Below, in pieces: positions 36,326-46,444 of a DNA stretch of 64,000 nt; the first letter of the stretch is position 1, and each line of letters opens with the position of its first letter. Under the pieces are notes generated by a model. The model was not told where the DNA came from, made no database searches, and saw only the letters and a list, made by a program, of their open reading frames with translations. The translations under genes were made by a program, and so were the position numbers. Source of the stretch: Xanthobacter flavus (GTDB taxonomy: Bacteria > Pseudomonadota > Alphaproteobacteria > Rhizobiales > Xanthobacteraceae); assembly GCF_017875275.1 (NCBI RefSeq), contig NZ_JAGGML010000001.1, positions 3,555,001-3,619,000 of the forward strand, read 5' to 3'.

Positions 36326-37270
36326 ATGGCCGCGGGACCGATCATCAAGCGCGCAGCCGTCTCGGCTGGGAAGGTGGAGCCGCGGACGCCGCTCGCGAGC
36401 ATGACCGGCTTCGCGCGCGTCTCGGGCTCGCACGGTCCGTGGCGGTTCGGCTGGGAGGTGCGTTCGGTGAACGGCAAGGGCCTCGATCTGCGCCTGCGCC
36501 TGCCGCCCGGCTTCGAGGCGCTTGAATCCGACGTGCGCAGCCGCACCGGGCAGGTGCTGTCGCGGGGCTCCGTCGCCGCCAACCTGACGGCCTCACGCGA
36601 GGGCGAGGCCTCCGCCGTCCGCGTCAACCAGGGGGCGCTGGAGGCCCTCTACCGCGCCATGTCCGAGAGCGCGCGCCGCCTCGGGGCCGCCGCGCCCACC
36701 CTTGATTCGCTCCTCGCCGTGAAGGGCATGGTGGAGATCACCGAGGCCGAGGACAGCGAGGCGGAGCGCGGCGCGCTCATAGCTGCCGTTCTCGACGCCT
36801 TCGACCGGGCGCTGGCCGAACTCGGCGCCATGCGGGAGCGGGAAGGCAGCGCGCTCAACGCCATCCTCACAGAGCGCCTCGATGCCATCACCGGCCTCGT
36901 CTCCCGGGCCGAGCGCCTGCCGGAGCGGTCCGTGGAGGCGGTGCGGGCACGCATCGCCGATCAGCTCCGGGTGCTGATGGAGGCCGCCTCCCTCGATCCC
37001 GAGCGTCTCCACCAGGAGGCGATTCTGGCCGTCACCAAGGCCGACGTGCGCGAGGAACTGGACCGCCTTGTCGCCCACATCGCTCAGGCGCGAGACCTGA
37101 TGGCCGCCGGCGGCCCTGTCGGGCGGCGGCTCGATTTCCTCGCGCAGGAGTTCAATCGCGAGGCGAATACCCTGTGCTCCAAGTCCAATTCCGTGGCGCT
37201 GACGCAGATCGGGCTTGACCTCAAGCTGCTCGTGGATCAGTTCCGCGAGCAGATTCAGAACCTAGAGTGA
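36326..37270 (+). CDS. YicC family protein (putative endoribonuclease)
   Basis: A 314-residue protein of the YicC/YloC family. The family core begins SMTGFARVSGSHGPWRFGWEVRSVNGKGLDLRLRLPPGFE (residues 25 on) and ends with the DUF1732 region NREANTLCSKSNSVALTQIGLDLKLLVDQFREQIQNLE. Members are ring-shaped RNA-binding proteins, with nuclease activity reported for E. coli YicC. The first 24 residues are an extension, but the ATG at 36326 has a GGAG site. Its stop overlaps a possible GTG start of gmk, and the yicC-gmk pairing is widespread. Confidence 0.92.
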   Translation: MAAGPIIKRAAVSAGKVEPRTPLASMTGFARVSGSHGPWRFGWEVRSVNGKGLDLRLRLPPGFEALESDVRSRTGQVLSRGSVAANLTASREGEASAVRVNQGALEALYRAMSESARRLGAAAPTLDSLLAVKGMVEITEAEDSEAERGALIAAVLDAFDRALAELGAMREREGSALNAILTERLDAITGLVSRAERLPERSVEAVRARIADQLRVLMEAASLDPERLHQEAILAVTKADVREELDRLVAHIAQARDLMAAGGPVGRRLDFLAQEFNREANTLCSKSNSVALTQIGLDLKLLVDQFREQIQNLE

Positions 37271-37281
37271 AGTCCGCCGCG

Positions 37282-37977
37282 ATGCCCAATTCAGCACCCC
37301 CTTCCGTGTCCTCGCACTTCGCGCTGCCGGGCTGGAAGCCGGGAGCCGGTGTGCTTGCCCGCCGCGGACTGATGCTGGTGCTCTCCTCGCCATCTGGGGC
37401 GGGCAAGACCACGCTCTCCCGCCTGCTGCTCAAGAGCGATGACCGCATCACCATGTCGGTCTCGGTCACCACCCGCGCACCGCGACCGGGCGAGGAGCAC
37501 GGCAAGGACTATTTCTTCGTCGATCGCGACACCTTCCACCGGATGCGCGACGAGGGTGAGCTTCTGGAACATGCCACCGTGTTCGAGAATCTCTATGGCA
37601 CGCCACGCGGGGCCGTGGAGCAGGCGTTGTCTGCCGGGCGGGACGTGCTGTTCGATATCGATTGGCAGGGCACCCAGCAGTTGGGCGAGAGCGCGCAGCA
37701 GGATCTGGTGAAGGTCTTCATCCTGCCGCCGTCCGCCGCCGACCTGGAGCAGCGGTTGCGGTCACGGGCGCAGGATTCGGAAGAGGTCGTTCACCAGCGC
37801 ATGGCCAAGGCCTCGGACGAGATCAGCCACTACACCGAATACGACTACATCATCATCAATCACGACGTGGAGGACAGCCTCGCCAAGCTCACCGCCATCC
37901 TGCAGGCCGAGCGGCTGAAGCGGCGCCGGCTGACCGGATTGTCCAGCTTCGTGAAGGGCCTGCGCGACAACCTCTGA
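37282..37977 (+). CDS. gmk: Guanylate kinase
   Basis: This 231-residue cytoplasmic enzyme phosphorylates GMP to GDP with ATP. Walker A is SSPSGAGKTTLSRLLL; the GMP-binding region SVTTRAPRPGEEHGKDYFFV and YGTPRGAVEQAL follow, then DIDWQGTQQL. The first 30 residues are an N-terminal extension relative to E. coli Gmk. A GTG at 37267 overlapping the yicC stop is an alternative start that would add five residues. It converges on rnd across a 14-base gap. Confidence 0.95.
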   Translation: MPNSAPPSVSSHFALPGWKPGAGVLARRGLMLVLSSPSGAGKTTLSRLLLKSDDRITMSVSVTTRAPRPGEEHGKDYFFVDRDTFHRMRDEGELLEHATVFENLYGTPRGAVEQALSAGRDVLFDIDWQGTQQLGESAQQDLVKVFILPPSAADLEQRLRSRAQDSEEVVHQRMAKASDEISHYTEYDYIIINHDVEDSLAKLTAILQAERLKRRRLTGLSSFVKGLRDNL

Positions 37978-37991
37978 AGGATGCGGTCCTG

Positions 37992-39140
37992 CTATTTCTG
38001 GACCGCTACTACCTTGCCCTTGTCCACGGCTAGGGCGAGCTGCCCGGCCTTGAGCGCGAGGGCGTGGACCCCGAACAGCTCGCGCCGCCAGCCCTTCAGC
38101 GCTGGCACGTCGGCCTCGTCGCTCACCGCGATGCGCTCCAAATCCTCGGTCGTGGCGATCACCTTGGCGGCGACCGCGTTCTGCTCCGCTGTCATGCGCA
38201 GCAACACCTTCAGAAGCTCAACCGTTGCATTGGCGCCATTGGGCAGGGGCTTGTCCCGCTCGATGCGGGGCAGCGTCTTCGGGTCGCGGGCGACGCCGCG
38301 CTTCACGGCTTCCAGAACCGCTTCGCCATAGCGTGAGCGCTCGAAACCCTTGGGCAGCGAGCGCAACTCGGCCAGCTTCTCGGGCGTCTGCGGCTGCTGC
38401 ACCGCGATCTCGCCGATCACTTCATCCTTGATGACGCGGCCGCGCGGCAGGTCGCGCGTCTGGGCCTCGCGCTCGCGCCAGGCAGCGACCTCCACGAGAA
38501 CCGCCAGCTCGCGCGGCTTGCGCACGCGGGACTTCAGCCGCTCCCACGCCTGTTCGGGATGCTGCTCATAGGTGGCGGGTGAGGTGAGGACGTGCATCTC
38601 CTCGCCGACCCACTCGCCGCGGCCGCGGGCATCGAGATCCGCCGTCAGCTTGATGTAGATGTCCCGCAGGTGGGTGACGTCGGCGATGGCGTAGGCGATC
38701 TGCGCCTGGCTCAGCGGCCGCCGCGACCAGTCGGTGAAGCGCGAGGACTTGTCCAGGCTGTGGCCCACCGTGCGCTGGACCAACTGGTCGTACGAGATGC
38801 TGTCGCCGTATCCCAGCACCATGGCCGCCACCTGCGTGTCGAACACGGGGTGGGGAATCAGCCGGGCCTGATGCCAGATGATCTCGATGTCCTGCCGCCC
38901 GGCATGGAACACCTTCATCACCCGCTCATTGCCCATGAGCCGATAGAAGGGCGCGAGGTCCAGGCCTTCCGAAAGCGCATCGATGAGGATGGCTTCCTCG
39001 GGCGATGCGACCTGCACCACGCACAGCTTCGGCCAGAAGGTGCTTTCTCGCAGGAATTCGGTGTCGACAGTGACGAAGGGGTGTCGCGCAAGACGCTCGC
39101 AGGCAGCTGCCAGCGCCTCAGTCGAGGTGATGGGATCCAT
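37992..39140 (-). CDS. rnd: Ribonuclease D
   Basis: A 382-residue 3'-5' exoribonuclease that trims tRNA and other stable RNA precursors. The DEDDy exonuclease residues are seen in [11 protein letters not shown] (D, E), [13 protein letters not shown] (D) and [16 protein letters not shown] (Y-x3-D). An HRDC domain follows at about 210-290 ([18 protein letters not shown]). The start [17 protein letters not shown] gives the expected length. It converges on gmk. Confidence 0.95.
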   Translation of the reverse strand: MDPITSTEALAAACERLARHPFVTVDTEFLRESTFWPKLCVVQVASPEEAILIDALSEGLDLAPFYRLMGNERVMKVFHAGRQDIEIIWHQARLIPHPVFDTQVAAMVLGYGDSISYDQLVQRTVGHSLDKSSRFTDWSRRPLSQAQIAYAIADVTHLRDIYIKLTADLDARGRGEWVGEEMHVLTSPATYEQHPEQAWERLKSRVRKPRELAVLVEVAAWREREAQTRDLPRGRVIKDEVIGEIAVQQPQTPEKLAELRSLPKGFERSRYGEAVLEAVKRGVARDPKTLPRIERDKPLPNGANATVELLKVLLRMTAEQNAVAAKVIATTEDLERIAVSDEADVPALKGWRRELFGVHALALKAGQLALAVDKGKVVAVQK

Positions 39141-39206
39141 GCTTCAAACATACCCACGCCGATGCGTTCGGCAAAGGGAATGTGGCGCGATCTTGTCGGA
39201 AAGGCG

Positions 39207-41510
39207 TCAGGCGGCCGAGGTGCGGGTGCGCCGAAGGGCTTCCTCAGCGGAGCCTGGGCGGCCTAGCAGGTAGCCCTGAAGATGGGAGCAGCCCTCCGCC
39301 GTGAGCAGCCGTCTCTGGCCTTCCGTCTCAACGCCTTCGGCCGTGCAGCGCAGCCCCAGCGTGCGGGCGAGGCCGACGACAGCCCGCACGATGGCGAGGC
39401 TCTGCGGCGAGGTCTCGACCTGATCGATAAACGAGCGGTCCATCTTGATCCGGCCGATGCTGAGGGTCCTCAGATACCCAAGGGAGGAATAGCCCGTGCC
39501 GAAATCATCGAGCGCGACCGTGATTCCCTCCTCGCTGAACTGTTCCAGCGTGGCCCGCACCATGGGGCCTTCCTGCAGCAGGGTGCTTTCGGTGATCTCC
39601 ACCTCCAGACGCGACGGGGCAAGGCCCGAGCTTTCCAGCGCGTTCCGCACTTGCCGGAAGGCTTCCGCGCCGCGGAACTGAACGGGGGAGAGGTTGACCG
39701 AGACGAACAGGTCCTCGGGCCATGTTGTGGCCGCGGCGCACGCCTCGGCCAGCACCCATGCGCCCAGCGGCAGGATGAGGCCGGTTTCCTCCGCGATCGG
39801 GATGAAACTGGTCGGGTTGACCAGCCCGCGCTCGGGATGCTGCCAGCGAAGCAGGGCCTCGAAGCCGGCGACGCGGCCCGATTCGGCTTCCACGATGGGC
39901 TGGTAGAGCAGGAAGAACTGTTTCTCCCGCCATGCGGTTTGAAGGGCGACCTCCATCTCGCGGCGCTCGCGCACGAGGCGCTCCATCTCCTCGACGAAAA
40001 CCCGGGCGATGCCGCGGCCGTCGGCCTTGGCGCGGTAGAGGGCGAGGTCCGCGTTCTTGAGCAGTTCCGCAACACCGGTGCCATCGCGTGGTGCCATGAC
40101 GATGCCGATGCTGCAGCCGCTGACGATCCTGTGCAGGCCGAGATGCAACGGCGACCGCAGGGTATGGATCAGGCGCTGCGCGAATTCGGCGGCCTCGCTC
40201 TCGTGATTCACACCCGACACCACAACGGCGAATTCGTCGCCACCGAGACGTGCGGCGAAATCATCCGGCCCAACGAGGGCCCGGATGCGCTCGGCCAGTT
40301 CGATCAGCATGGTGTCGCCGGCGTCGTGGCCGAGTGTGTCGTTGACGGCCTTGAAGTAATCGAGGTCGAGATAGAGCAGGGCGAGCGGTGTTCCCCCGCC
40401 GCGGGCTTTCAGGAGCGCATTCAGACGCTCGGCGAAGGCAAGGCGGTTGGGCAGGCCCGTCAGCACGTCGATCCGCGCCATGCCGTGCTGGGCCACGGCG
40501 AAGGCACGCTCGTCCCGCAGATGCCGGCCGACGCCCCAGGCTACGAGCGCGATGGTGAGGCAAAGCAGCCCGGCGGCGACGATCAGCGGCGTCGCCCGCT
40601 GCCACATCAGGGCGTCCAGGGCGGCGATGCTTTCGCTGACCACCACCGCCACCGGCAGATCGCCCACCCGATGGACGGCGGCGATGCGGGCTTTCTCGTC
40701 CAGCGTCCCGGCGGGGAGTTGCGGCATCTGCCCGGTCGCGAACACCGCCGCCGCTGTGCGTGCCCGAACCGCGGAATCGCGTGGCGACTGGCCGGCTGAG
40801 CCGGGATGGCGGGCGAGCAGCGCGCCGTCCGAACGGATCAGCGCGATCATCCCGTCGCGTCCGAGCCGGAGCCCGCTGTAGAAGCGCTCGAAATAGGATT
40901 GCTCCATGGCGCCGAGCACAAGGCCGAGGAAGCGCCCAGAGCTGTTGGCGAACCGCTTGGCGAGATAGATGGTGACGGTGCCGCTCCCGCGGTTTGGCAC
41001 CGGCTCGCCCAGAAATATGTCCGGTCCCCGCATGCCTTCGAGCGCCAGGAAATAATCGCGGTCGGACACGTTCACGTTAGGGATAGGCCAATAGCGTGAA
41101 AAGTTGAGCAATTGCCCCGTCTCATCGATGACGGTGATGGCATCGATGAAGGGCAGGCCGGAGATTTTCTCCCGCAGCCGGGAATGGACGTCCTCCGTCG
41201 ACATGGCATCGACGAGCTGGATCCGTGTCTGGATACCCTTCTCGCGCACGTGTCCAATGAGGTCGTCCTGGATGAGGCCGACGCTCTGGAAGGCGCGGGC
41301 CGTCTGCTCGGACAGCGTGACCGCCATGTTCTCGAGCTCGCGCGCGCGGTCCGCGGCACCGTCCTGCCAGAGGCTTCTCACCAGTAGGGTGGCCGCGCAG
41401 ATGACGCAGACGATGAGCGTCGCTGCGACGAAGGCCAGCCAGAGGGGCCCTCGCGCGCCGGGGCGGTTCGCGTCCAGCGGTCCGGTTTCGCGCCCGTTCG
41501 GCGTCTCCAT
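39207..41510 (-). CDS. Membrane-bound GGDEF-EAL protein with periplasmic sensor domain
   Basis: A 767-residue cyclic-di-GMP turnover protein. A first helix (about residues 20-42), a periplasmic region of about 260 residues resembling a dCache-type sensor (for example INFSRYWPIPNVNVSDRDYF-like content), and a second helix lead into the cytoplasm. The GGDEF domain keeps LGGDEFAVVVSG, so cyclase activity is possible. The EAL domain keeps FEALLRWQHPERG and DDFGTGYSSLGYL, so phosphodiesterase activity is also possible. The start at 41510 was chosen since it begins shortly before the helix; a GTG at 41564 would add 18 residues. It is divergent from aspS. No partner gene is adjacent. Confidence 0.9.
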   Translation of the reverse strand: METPNGRETGPLDANRPGARGPLWLAFVAATLIVCVICAATLLVRSLWQDGAADRARELENMAVTLSEQTARAFQSVGLIQDDLIGHVREKGIQTRIQLVDAMSTEDVHSRLREKISGLPFIDAITVIDETGQLLNFSRYWPIPNVNVSDRDYFLALEGMRGPDIFLGEPVPNRGSGTVTIYLAKRFANSSGRFLGLVLGAMEQSYFERFYSGLRLGRDGMIALIRSDGALLARHPGSAGQSPRDSAVRARTAAAVFATGQMPQLPAGTLDEKARIAAVHRVGDLPVAVVVSESIAALDALMWQRATPLIVAAGLLCLTIALVAWGVGRHLRDERAFAVAQHGMARIDVLTGLPNRLAFAERLNALLKARGGGTPLALLYLDLDYFKAVNDTLGHDAGDTMLIELAERIRALVGPDDFAARLGGDEFAVVVSGVNHESEAAEFAQRLIHTLRSPLHLGLHRIVSGCSIGIVMAPRDGTGVAELLKNADLALYRAKADGRGIARVFVEEMERLVRERREMEVALQTAWREKQFFLLYQPIVEAESGRVAGFEALLRWQHPERGLVNPTSFIPIAEETGLILPLGAWVLAEACAAATTWPEDLFVSVNLSPVQFRGAEAFRQVRNALESSGLAPSRLEVEITESTLLQEGPMVRATLEQFSEEGITVALDDFGTGYSSLGYLRTLSIGRIKMDRSFIDQVETSPQSLAIVRAVVGLARTLGLRCTAEGVETEGQRRLLTAEGCSHLQGYLLGRPGSAEEALRRTRTSAA

Positions 41511-41812
41511 GCCGGCCTCGCTCCTTGTCACGCTCTCACCCGAAAGACCTGTCGATGGAGACACGGCTAACCCGAACCTACAACCTTCGCGCAGGGCTCA
41601 ACAAGACTGCGTGCTTGACACGCGGCGGAACGCATGCACCTTCGCCCCGCCTCAGACGCGGACTTTCGAGCCGTGGCGCGCGGTGACGCGGCGCCCGGCG
41701 CGCAAGCGGCGCCTTGGGCGTCCGGTGCGCGCCAACGGCCTGCGCGCGGACGCCCGGGCAGCAGGGCCTTTCGCCCCGTGTCTTCCCTGATCAGCCTTGA
41801 AAGGGCGACCCC
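41511..41812. other. Divergent intergenic region between the GGDEF-EAL gene and aspS
   Basis: About 300 bases without a supported gene. A perfect TTGACA at 41615-41620 on the plus strand could be a -35 box for aspS, but the bases 17 further on (ACCTTC) make a poor -10. No strong hairpin or repeat was noticed. Confidence 0.35.
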
Positions 41813-43585
41813 ATGCACCGTTACCGCTCACATACCTGCGGCGCGCTTTCGACCGCCGAGGTGGGCCAGATCGTCCGCCTGTCCGGCTGGTGCCACCGCA
41901 TCCGCGACCATGGCGGCGTGCTCTTCATCGACCTGCGCGACCATTACGGCCTCACCCAGGTGGTGGTGGACCCCGACAGCCCGGCCTTCAAGGACGCCGA
42001 GAAGGCGCGGTCCGAGTGGGTCATCCGCATCGATGGCAAGGTCCGCCTGCGCCCCGAGGGCACGGAGAATGCGGACCTCACCACCGGCGCCATAGAGGTC
42101 TATGCCACCGAGCTCGAAGTGCTCGGCCCGGCCGCCGAGCTGCCGCTGCCGGTGTTCGGCGACGTGGAGTATCCGGAAGAGACGCGGCTCAAGTACCGCT
42201 TCCTCGACCTGCGCCGCGAGAAGCTCCACCGCAACATCATGACTCGCGGCGCCATCATCGACGCCATGCGCCGGCGCATGAAGGATCAGGGCTTCTTCGA
42301 GTTCCAGACGCCCATCCTCACCGCCTCCTCGCCGGAAGGCGCGCGCGACTTCCTCGTGCCCTCGCGCCTGCATCCCGGGAAGTTCTACGCGCTGCCGCAG
42401 GCGCCCCAGCAGTACAAGCAGCTCATCATGATGAGCGGCTTCGACCGCTACTTCCAGATCGCCCCCTGCTTCCGCGACGAGGACCCCCGCGCCGACCGCC
42501 TGCCCGGCGAGTTCTACCAGCTCGACCTGGAGATGAGCTTCGTCGAGCAGGAAGACGTGTTCGCCGCCATGGAGCCGGTCATCACCGGCGTGTTCGAGGA
42601 GTTTTCCGGCGGCAAGCCGGTGACGAAGAACTGGCCGCGCATCCCCTATGCGGAATCCCTGCGCAAGTACGGCACCGACAAGCCGGACCTGCGCAATCCG
42701 CTCGTCATGCAGAACGTCTCCGACCACTTCCGCGGCTCGGGCTTCAAGGTGTTCGCCCGCATGCTGGAGGTGGAGAAGAACGAGGTGTGGGCCATCCCCG
42801 CCCCCGGCGGCGGCTCCCGCGCCTTCTGCGACCGCATGAACTCCTGGGCCCAGGGCGAGGGCCAGCCTGGCCTCGGCTACATCATGTGGCGCGAAGGGGG
42901 CGAGGGCGCCGGCCCGCTCGCGAACAACATCGGCCCCGAGCGCACCGAGGCGATCCGCGCCCAGCTCGGCCTCAAGGCCGGCGATGCCGCCTTCTTCGTC
43001 GCGGGCGACCCCGACAAGTTCGTGAAGTTCGCCGGCCTCGCCCGCACCAAGGTGGGTGAGGAACTGAACCTCATCGACAAGGACCGCTTCGAGCTGGCCT
43101 GGATCGTGGACTTCCCCTTCTACGAATATTCGGAGGAGGAGAAGAAGATCGACTTCTCCCACAATCCCTTCTCCATGCCGCAGGGCGGGCTCGAGGCGCT
43201 GAACACGCAGGACCCGCTGACCATCAAGGCGTTCCAGTACGACATCGCCTGCAATGGCTACGAGATCGCCTCCGGCGGCATCCGTAACCATCGCCCCGAG
43301 GCCATGGTGAAGGCGTTCGAGCTGGCCGGCTATGACGAGGCGACCGTGGTGGAGCGCTTCGGCGGCATGTATCGCGCGTTCCAGTATGGCGCGCCGCCCC
43401 ATGGTGGCATGGCGGCGGGCGTGGACCGCATCGTCATGCTCCTGTGCGGCACCACCAACCTGCGCGAGATCTCCATCTTCCCCATGAACCAGCAGGCCCT
43501 CGACCTGCTCATGGGCGCCCCCAACGAGGCAAGCCCGAAGCAGCTGCGCGAGCTGCACATCCGGCCGGCGCCACAGCAGAAATGA
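41813..43585 (+). CDS. aspS: Aspartate-tRNA ligase
   Basis: This 590-residue class II aminoacyl-tRNA synthetase charges tRNA-Asp (and, if non-discriminating as in many alphaproteobacteria, tRNA-Asn). The N-terminal OB-fold anticodon domain contains [22 protein letters not shown]; class II motif 1 is around [19 protein letters not shown], motif 2 is [24 protein letters not shown], and motif 3 is [17 protein letters not shown] near the C-terminus. The bacterial GAD insertion lies at about 285-410. AAGGGCGA precedes the ATG. Confidence 0.97.
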   Translation: MHRYRSHTCGALSTAEVGQIVRLSGWCHRIRDHGGVLFIDLRDHYGLTQVVVDPDSPAFKDAEKARSEWVIRIDGKVRLRPEGTENADLTTGAIEVYATELEVLGPAAELPLPVFGDVEYPEETRLKYRFLDLRREKLHRNIMTRGAIIDAMRRRMKDQGFFEFQTPILTASSPEGARDFLVPSRLHPGKFYALPQAPQQYKQLIMMSGFDRYFQIAPCFRDEDPRADRLPGEFYQLDLEMSFVEQEDVFAAMEPVITGVFEEFSGGKPVTKNWPRIPYAESLRKYGTDKPDLRNPLVMQNVSDHFRGSGFKVFARMLEVEKNEVWAIPAPGGGSRAFCDRMNSWAQGEGQPGLGYIMWREGGEGAGPLANNIGPERTEAIRAQLGLKAGDAAFFVAGDPDKFVKFAGLARTKVGEELNLIDKDRFELAWIVDFPFYEYSEEEKKIDFSHNPFSMPQGGLEALNTQDPLTIKAFQYDIACNGYEIASGGIRNHRPEAMVKAFELAGYDEATVVERFGGMYRAFQYGAPPHGGMAAGVDRIVMLLCGTTNLREISIFPMNQQALDLLMGAPNEASPKQLRELHIRPAPQQK

Positions 43586-43693
43586 CGCATTCCCCCAGTT
43601 GGGGGAGCAGCGCGACCATGCCGAAGCCGATATAGATTCTCTCCGGGACGCTGCCGCGCGCCCAAGCTGCGGGCGCTCCCGGGGAGGAAACAG

Positions 43694-44140
43694 ATGCGGT
43701 TCGCCTATCCAATGCTCATGGCCGCCGCCCTGGCGGTCCACACGCTCACCTTTCCGGCCGCCGCCGCAGCCGACGAGGCGTCCGACAAGGTCGCCCTCGC
43801 GCGGCAGGTGGTGGACCTGGCCGTCGCGCCCGGTATCGACGGCCGCGTGGCGCGCATGATCGCCGAGGCCGCCGCGAAGCAGCCGGCCGACAGGCAGGCC
43901 CCCTTCCGCGCAGATGCCGAAAAGGCGGCGGCGCCCATCCGCGCCGACCTGCTCGGCGAGTTCGCGACCTATTACGCCTCTGCCCTCAGCCTTGCGGAGC
44001 TGAAGGACATCCACGGCTTCTATTCCAGCCCCGCCGGTCGCAAGCTGGTGCAGGTCGAGGAAGCCAAGCCCGCCGAGGTGAATGCCGCCATTCAGCAGTA
44101 CATCATCAAGCTGGTGGTGCTGATCAACGGGCCGAAATAG
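43694..44140 (+). CDS. Secreted DUF2059 domain protein
   Basis: A 148-residue protein with a signal peptide of about 26 residues (ending AAAAADE) and a DUF2059 domain. The typical segment is LLGEFATYYASALSLAELKDIHGFYSSPAGRKLV (about residues 77-115). The family is widespread in proteobacteria and of unknown function; it is predicted to be periplasmic. A GGGGAGG site precedes the ATG at 43694. It is 108 bases after aspS and convergent with the next gene. Confidence 0.85.
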   Translation: MRFAYPMLMAAALAVHTLTFPAAAAADEASDKVALARQVVDLAVAPGIDGRVARMIAEAAAKQPADRQAPFRADAEKAAAPIRADLLGEFATYYASALSLAELKDIHGFYSSPAGRKLVQVEEAKPAEVNAAIQQYIIKLVVLINGPK

Positions 44141-44152
44141 CGGCCCGCCGGA

Positions 44153-46180
44153 TCACGGGGCGGAGGCGGTCGCCTCGAAGCTGAAGGTCTCCAGCAGAAC
44201 GGTCGGATCGCCGGCTGCTGCGAGGGCGACGAGTGGCACGAAGCCCTTGGGTTTCACCGTCACCTTCAGCGTTCCCGGATTGCGCAGGAAGGACACCAGG
44301 GCGGCGCCGACGGGCGCCATCTCGGGCATGCCTTCCTCCATCTCGGCGGCGAAGCCCTCGGCCAGCGCCACGACCTGCTCGCGATAATCCGCCTCGCTCA
44401 CACCGGCCGCCTTGGCGAACTGGGCATACATCAGCTTGGCGAGCCCCAGGTCCGTCAGCGTCACCGTCACCGGTCCGGCGCCGATGGCCGGCAGTCCGTT
44501 GACGAACCCGCCGGCGTCCGCGAAGGCGGATTGGGGCACGTCGGACAGCTTGGTCTCGATGACGACACGGAAGGCGTCCTTCACCTCGGTCGTGATGGGC
44601 GCCAGCGTCAGGGTGCTCTCGTTGACGTCGTAGAACGCCTTGGCACCCAGCGAGACGGTGGCCCGCTTCATGCCGGCGTTGATGAGATAGGTGAAGGGCT
44701 CGCCATCCTCCGGCCGGATCGGGCCGGAGACATCGGTCAGCGCGAAGTCCACGTAGGAGGGCAAGACCCCGAGCGAGCCGCCCCACGACAGAGAGAAATT
44801 GCCGATCTTCACCGGCTCGTTCTTCGCGTCGCCTTCGCCATAAGGCACTTCCAGATTCTTGACCTCGATGCCCGAGATCACCCGGAACAGCACCAGCGCG
44901 GTCGTGGGGGAGGGGCTCTGCGCCTCGGCGGCGAGCGCTGCGAGCTGATTGAAATCCAGCTGGCGCACGGCGATGCGACCGATCTTGCCGGTCCCGCCGT
45001 CGGGCGTCGTGCCGTCCGCCCGCTCAAGCGTGAAGCCATCGAGCACGCCATTGGCAAGGCCATCCATGCGCATCAGGCCGATGTGCCCCGTCTCGCCCTT
45101 GTCCTTTGTGTAGGCGTCCGTGATCGCGACCGTCGTGAAGGAGAGGCCGGCGATGGTGTCGCGCACCAGCTCGGCCGCGCGGCGGCTCTCCTCGGCCGAA
45201 GGATTGAGCGGCGGCTTCGTCACCAGGGCCTGGAACTTGGCCAGCCGGGCCGCATCGAAGGCCGAGGGACGGATGGCGAAATTCTCCATCAGCATGGAGG
45301 CGCCGCCCTGGGTGGGGCCGCCCTCCTGCGAGATGACATAGGGGCCGGTCACCACCTTGCCGTAAATGCGTCCGTACGCGTCCGCGGCCTTGCCCGTAGG
45401 ACCACCGGGCTGGGTCATCAGCAGGATGGGCGCCGTGTCGATCTGCGCGGCCACCAGTCCCTCGATGCGCAGAGTGAACCGCGCCGGCGGGGCCTGCCCC
45501 TCGGCGGGCAGCACGTAGGAGGCGGTCGAGCGATCGATGATCAGGCTACGCACGCCGCCGGCGTTGATGCCCTCGGCGGCAAAATTGGTGTAGGTGGCTT
45601 CCATGGCCGGCGCGCCGGCCGGTGCCATGCGGACGCGGGTCTCGGGAATGGTCACCTTGGCGGCGGTCGTCGCCGCGAGCTGGCGCAGGGCCACACGCAA
45701 AGCGCCATAGGCGCCGCCACCCTCGCCGGCGGCGATCAGCGTCATGGGGCCGTTGTACCGGTCGATCATCACCTGCGGCATGGCATAGGTGATGGTGCCG
45801 CCCTGCGCGGCGTCGCCGGAGAGCGTCACTTCCACGCCGTCGAGGTCGAGCGCGTCGAGGGTCACCCGCCGGTCGATGGGCTTTTCGCTGCCCCGCGCGA
45901 CCAGTCGCGCAATCTTCACCGCGGCGCTGCCGTCGGCCGAGGCGATGGCGATACCGGACACGGTCACGGCGCGGTCGGCGGGATCGAAGCCGGCATCGGT
46001 GAAGGATGCCTTGCTGCCGGCGGCACGGATGCCGGCGAAGGCCTGCTCCACCTCGGCCCTCACCTTGCCCCGCGACCAGGAGGCGAAGCCGAACCAGCCG
46101 CCCACGGCCAGAACGGCCACGATGCCGACCGCTACGGCAACCTTCGTCCAAAGCCCACGCTTCGCCTTCCCCTCGCTCAT
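44153..46180 (-). CDS. Large membrane-anchored protein of unknown function
   Basis: A 675-residue protein with one N-terminal transmembrane helix (about residues 9-30, VAVAVGIVAVLAVGGWFGF) and a long periplasmic portion. The periplasmic part is rich in beta-like segments such as VTLDALDLDGVEVTLSGDAA and VEVKNLEVPYG-type stretches, reminiscent of AsmA/DUF945-style lipid or envelope proteins. It has a central SAEESRRAAELVRD helix and a C-terminal SFLRNPGTLKVTVKPKGFVP. No catalytic motif is seen. The start at 46180 has an AAGGA site at normal spacing; the longer frame to 46345 does not. It is divergent from maeB. Confidence 0.75.
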   Translation of the reverse strand: MSEGKAKRGLWTKVAVAVGIVAVLAVGGWFGFASWSRGKVRAEVEQAFAGIRAAGSKASFTDAGFDPADRAVTVSGIAIASADGSAAVKIARLVARGSEKPIDRRVTLDALDLDGVEVTLSGDAAQGGTITYAMPQVMIDRYNGPMTLIAAGEGGGAYGALRVALRQLAATTAAKVTIPETRVRMAPAGAPAMEATYTNFAAEGINAGGVRSLIIDRSTASYVLPAEGQAPPARFTLRIEGLVAAQIDTAPILLMTQPGGPTGKAADAYGRIYGKVVTGPYVISQEGGPTQGGASMLMENFAIRPSAFDAARLAKFQALVTKPPLNPSAEESRRAAELVRDTIAGLSFTTVAITDAYTKDKGETGHIGLMRMDGLANGVLDGFTLERADGTTPDGGTGKIGRIAVRQLDFNQLAALAAEAQSPSPTTALVLFRVISGIEVKNLEVPYGEGDAKNEPVKIGNFSLSWGGSLGVLPSYVDFALTDVSGPIRPEDGEPFTYLINAGMKRATVSLGAKAFYDVNESTLTLAPITTEVKDAFRVVIETKLSDVPQSAFADAGGFVNGLPAIGAGPVTVTLTDLGLAKLMYAQFAKAAGVSEADYREQVVALAEGFAAEMEEGMPEMAPVGAALVSFLRNPGTLKVTVKPKGFVPLVALAAAGDPTVLLETFSFEATASAP

Positions 46181-46444
46181 GGTCATTCCTTCCGGGCCTC
46201 CGCCCGCATCAGATCCGCCCAGCATGCAGCCGATCGGCCGCAGCAGATTCGCCCCAATCGCTCGCCCAGATTCTGGGCGCCCACTCAAACGCGCCCACGA
46301 TCGCGCCACATGCGCCGCCTTAATGCATTCAGGCGGGCGCAACATAACCTAATTTGCGCGGTCCACCGTGACATAAGCATGCGTGGCCGCTAGGTTGCCG
46401 GCCGATTTTCTGCGGCGTTTGTTATTCACCAAGGGGGAAGGGGT

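Noticed and set aside
41615-41643. Promoter of aspS based on a perfect TTGACA
   Set aside because: The base sequence at the expected -10 position is a poor match, so it is mentioned only as part of the intergenic region.
41828-44014. 728-codon minus-strand frame across aspS and the DUF2059 gene
   Set aside because: It is the shadow of aspS, with a low-complexity composition and no recognisable motif.
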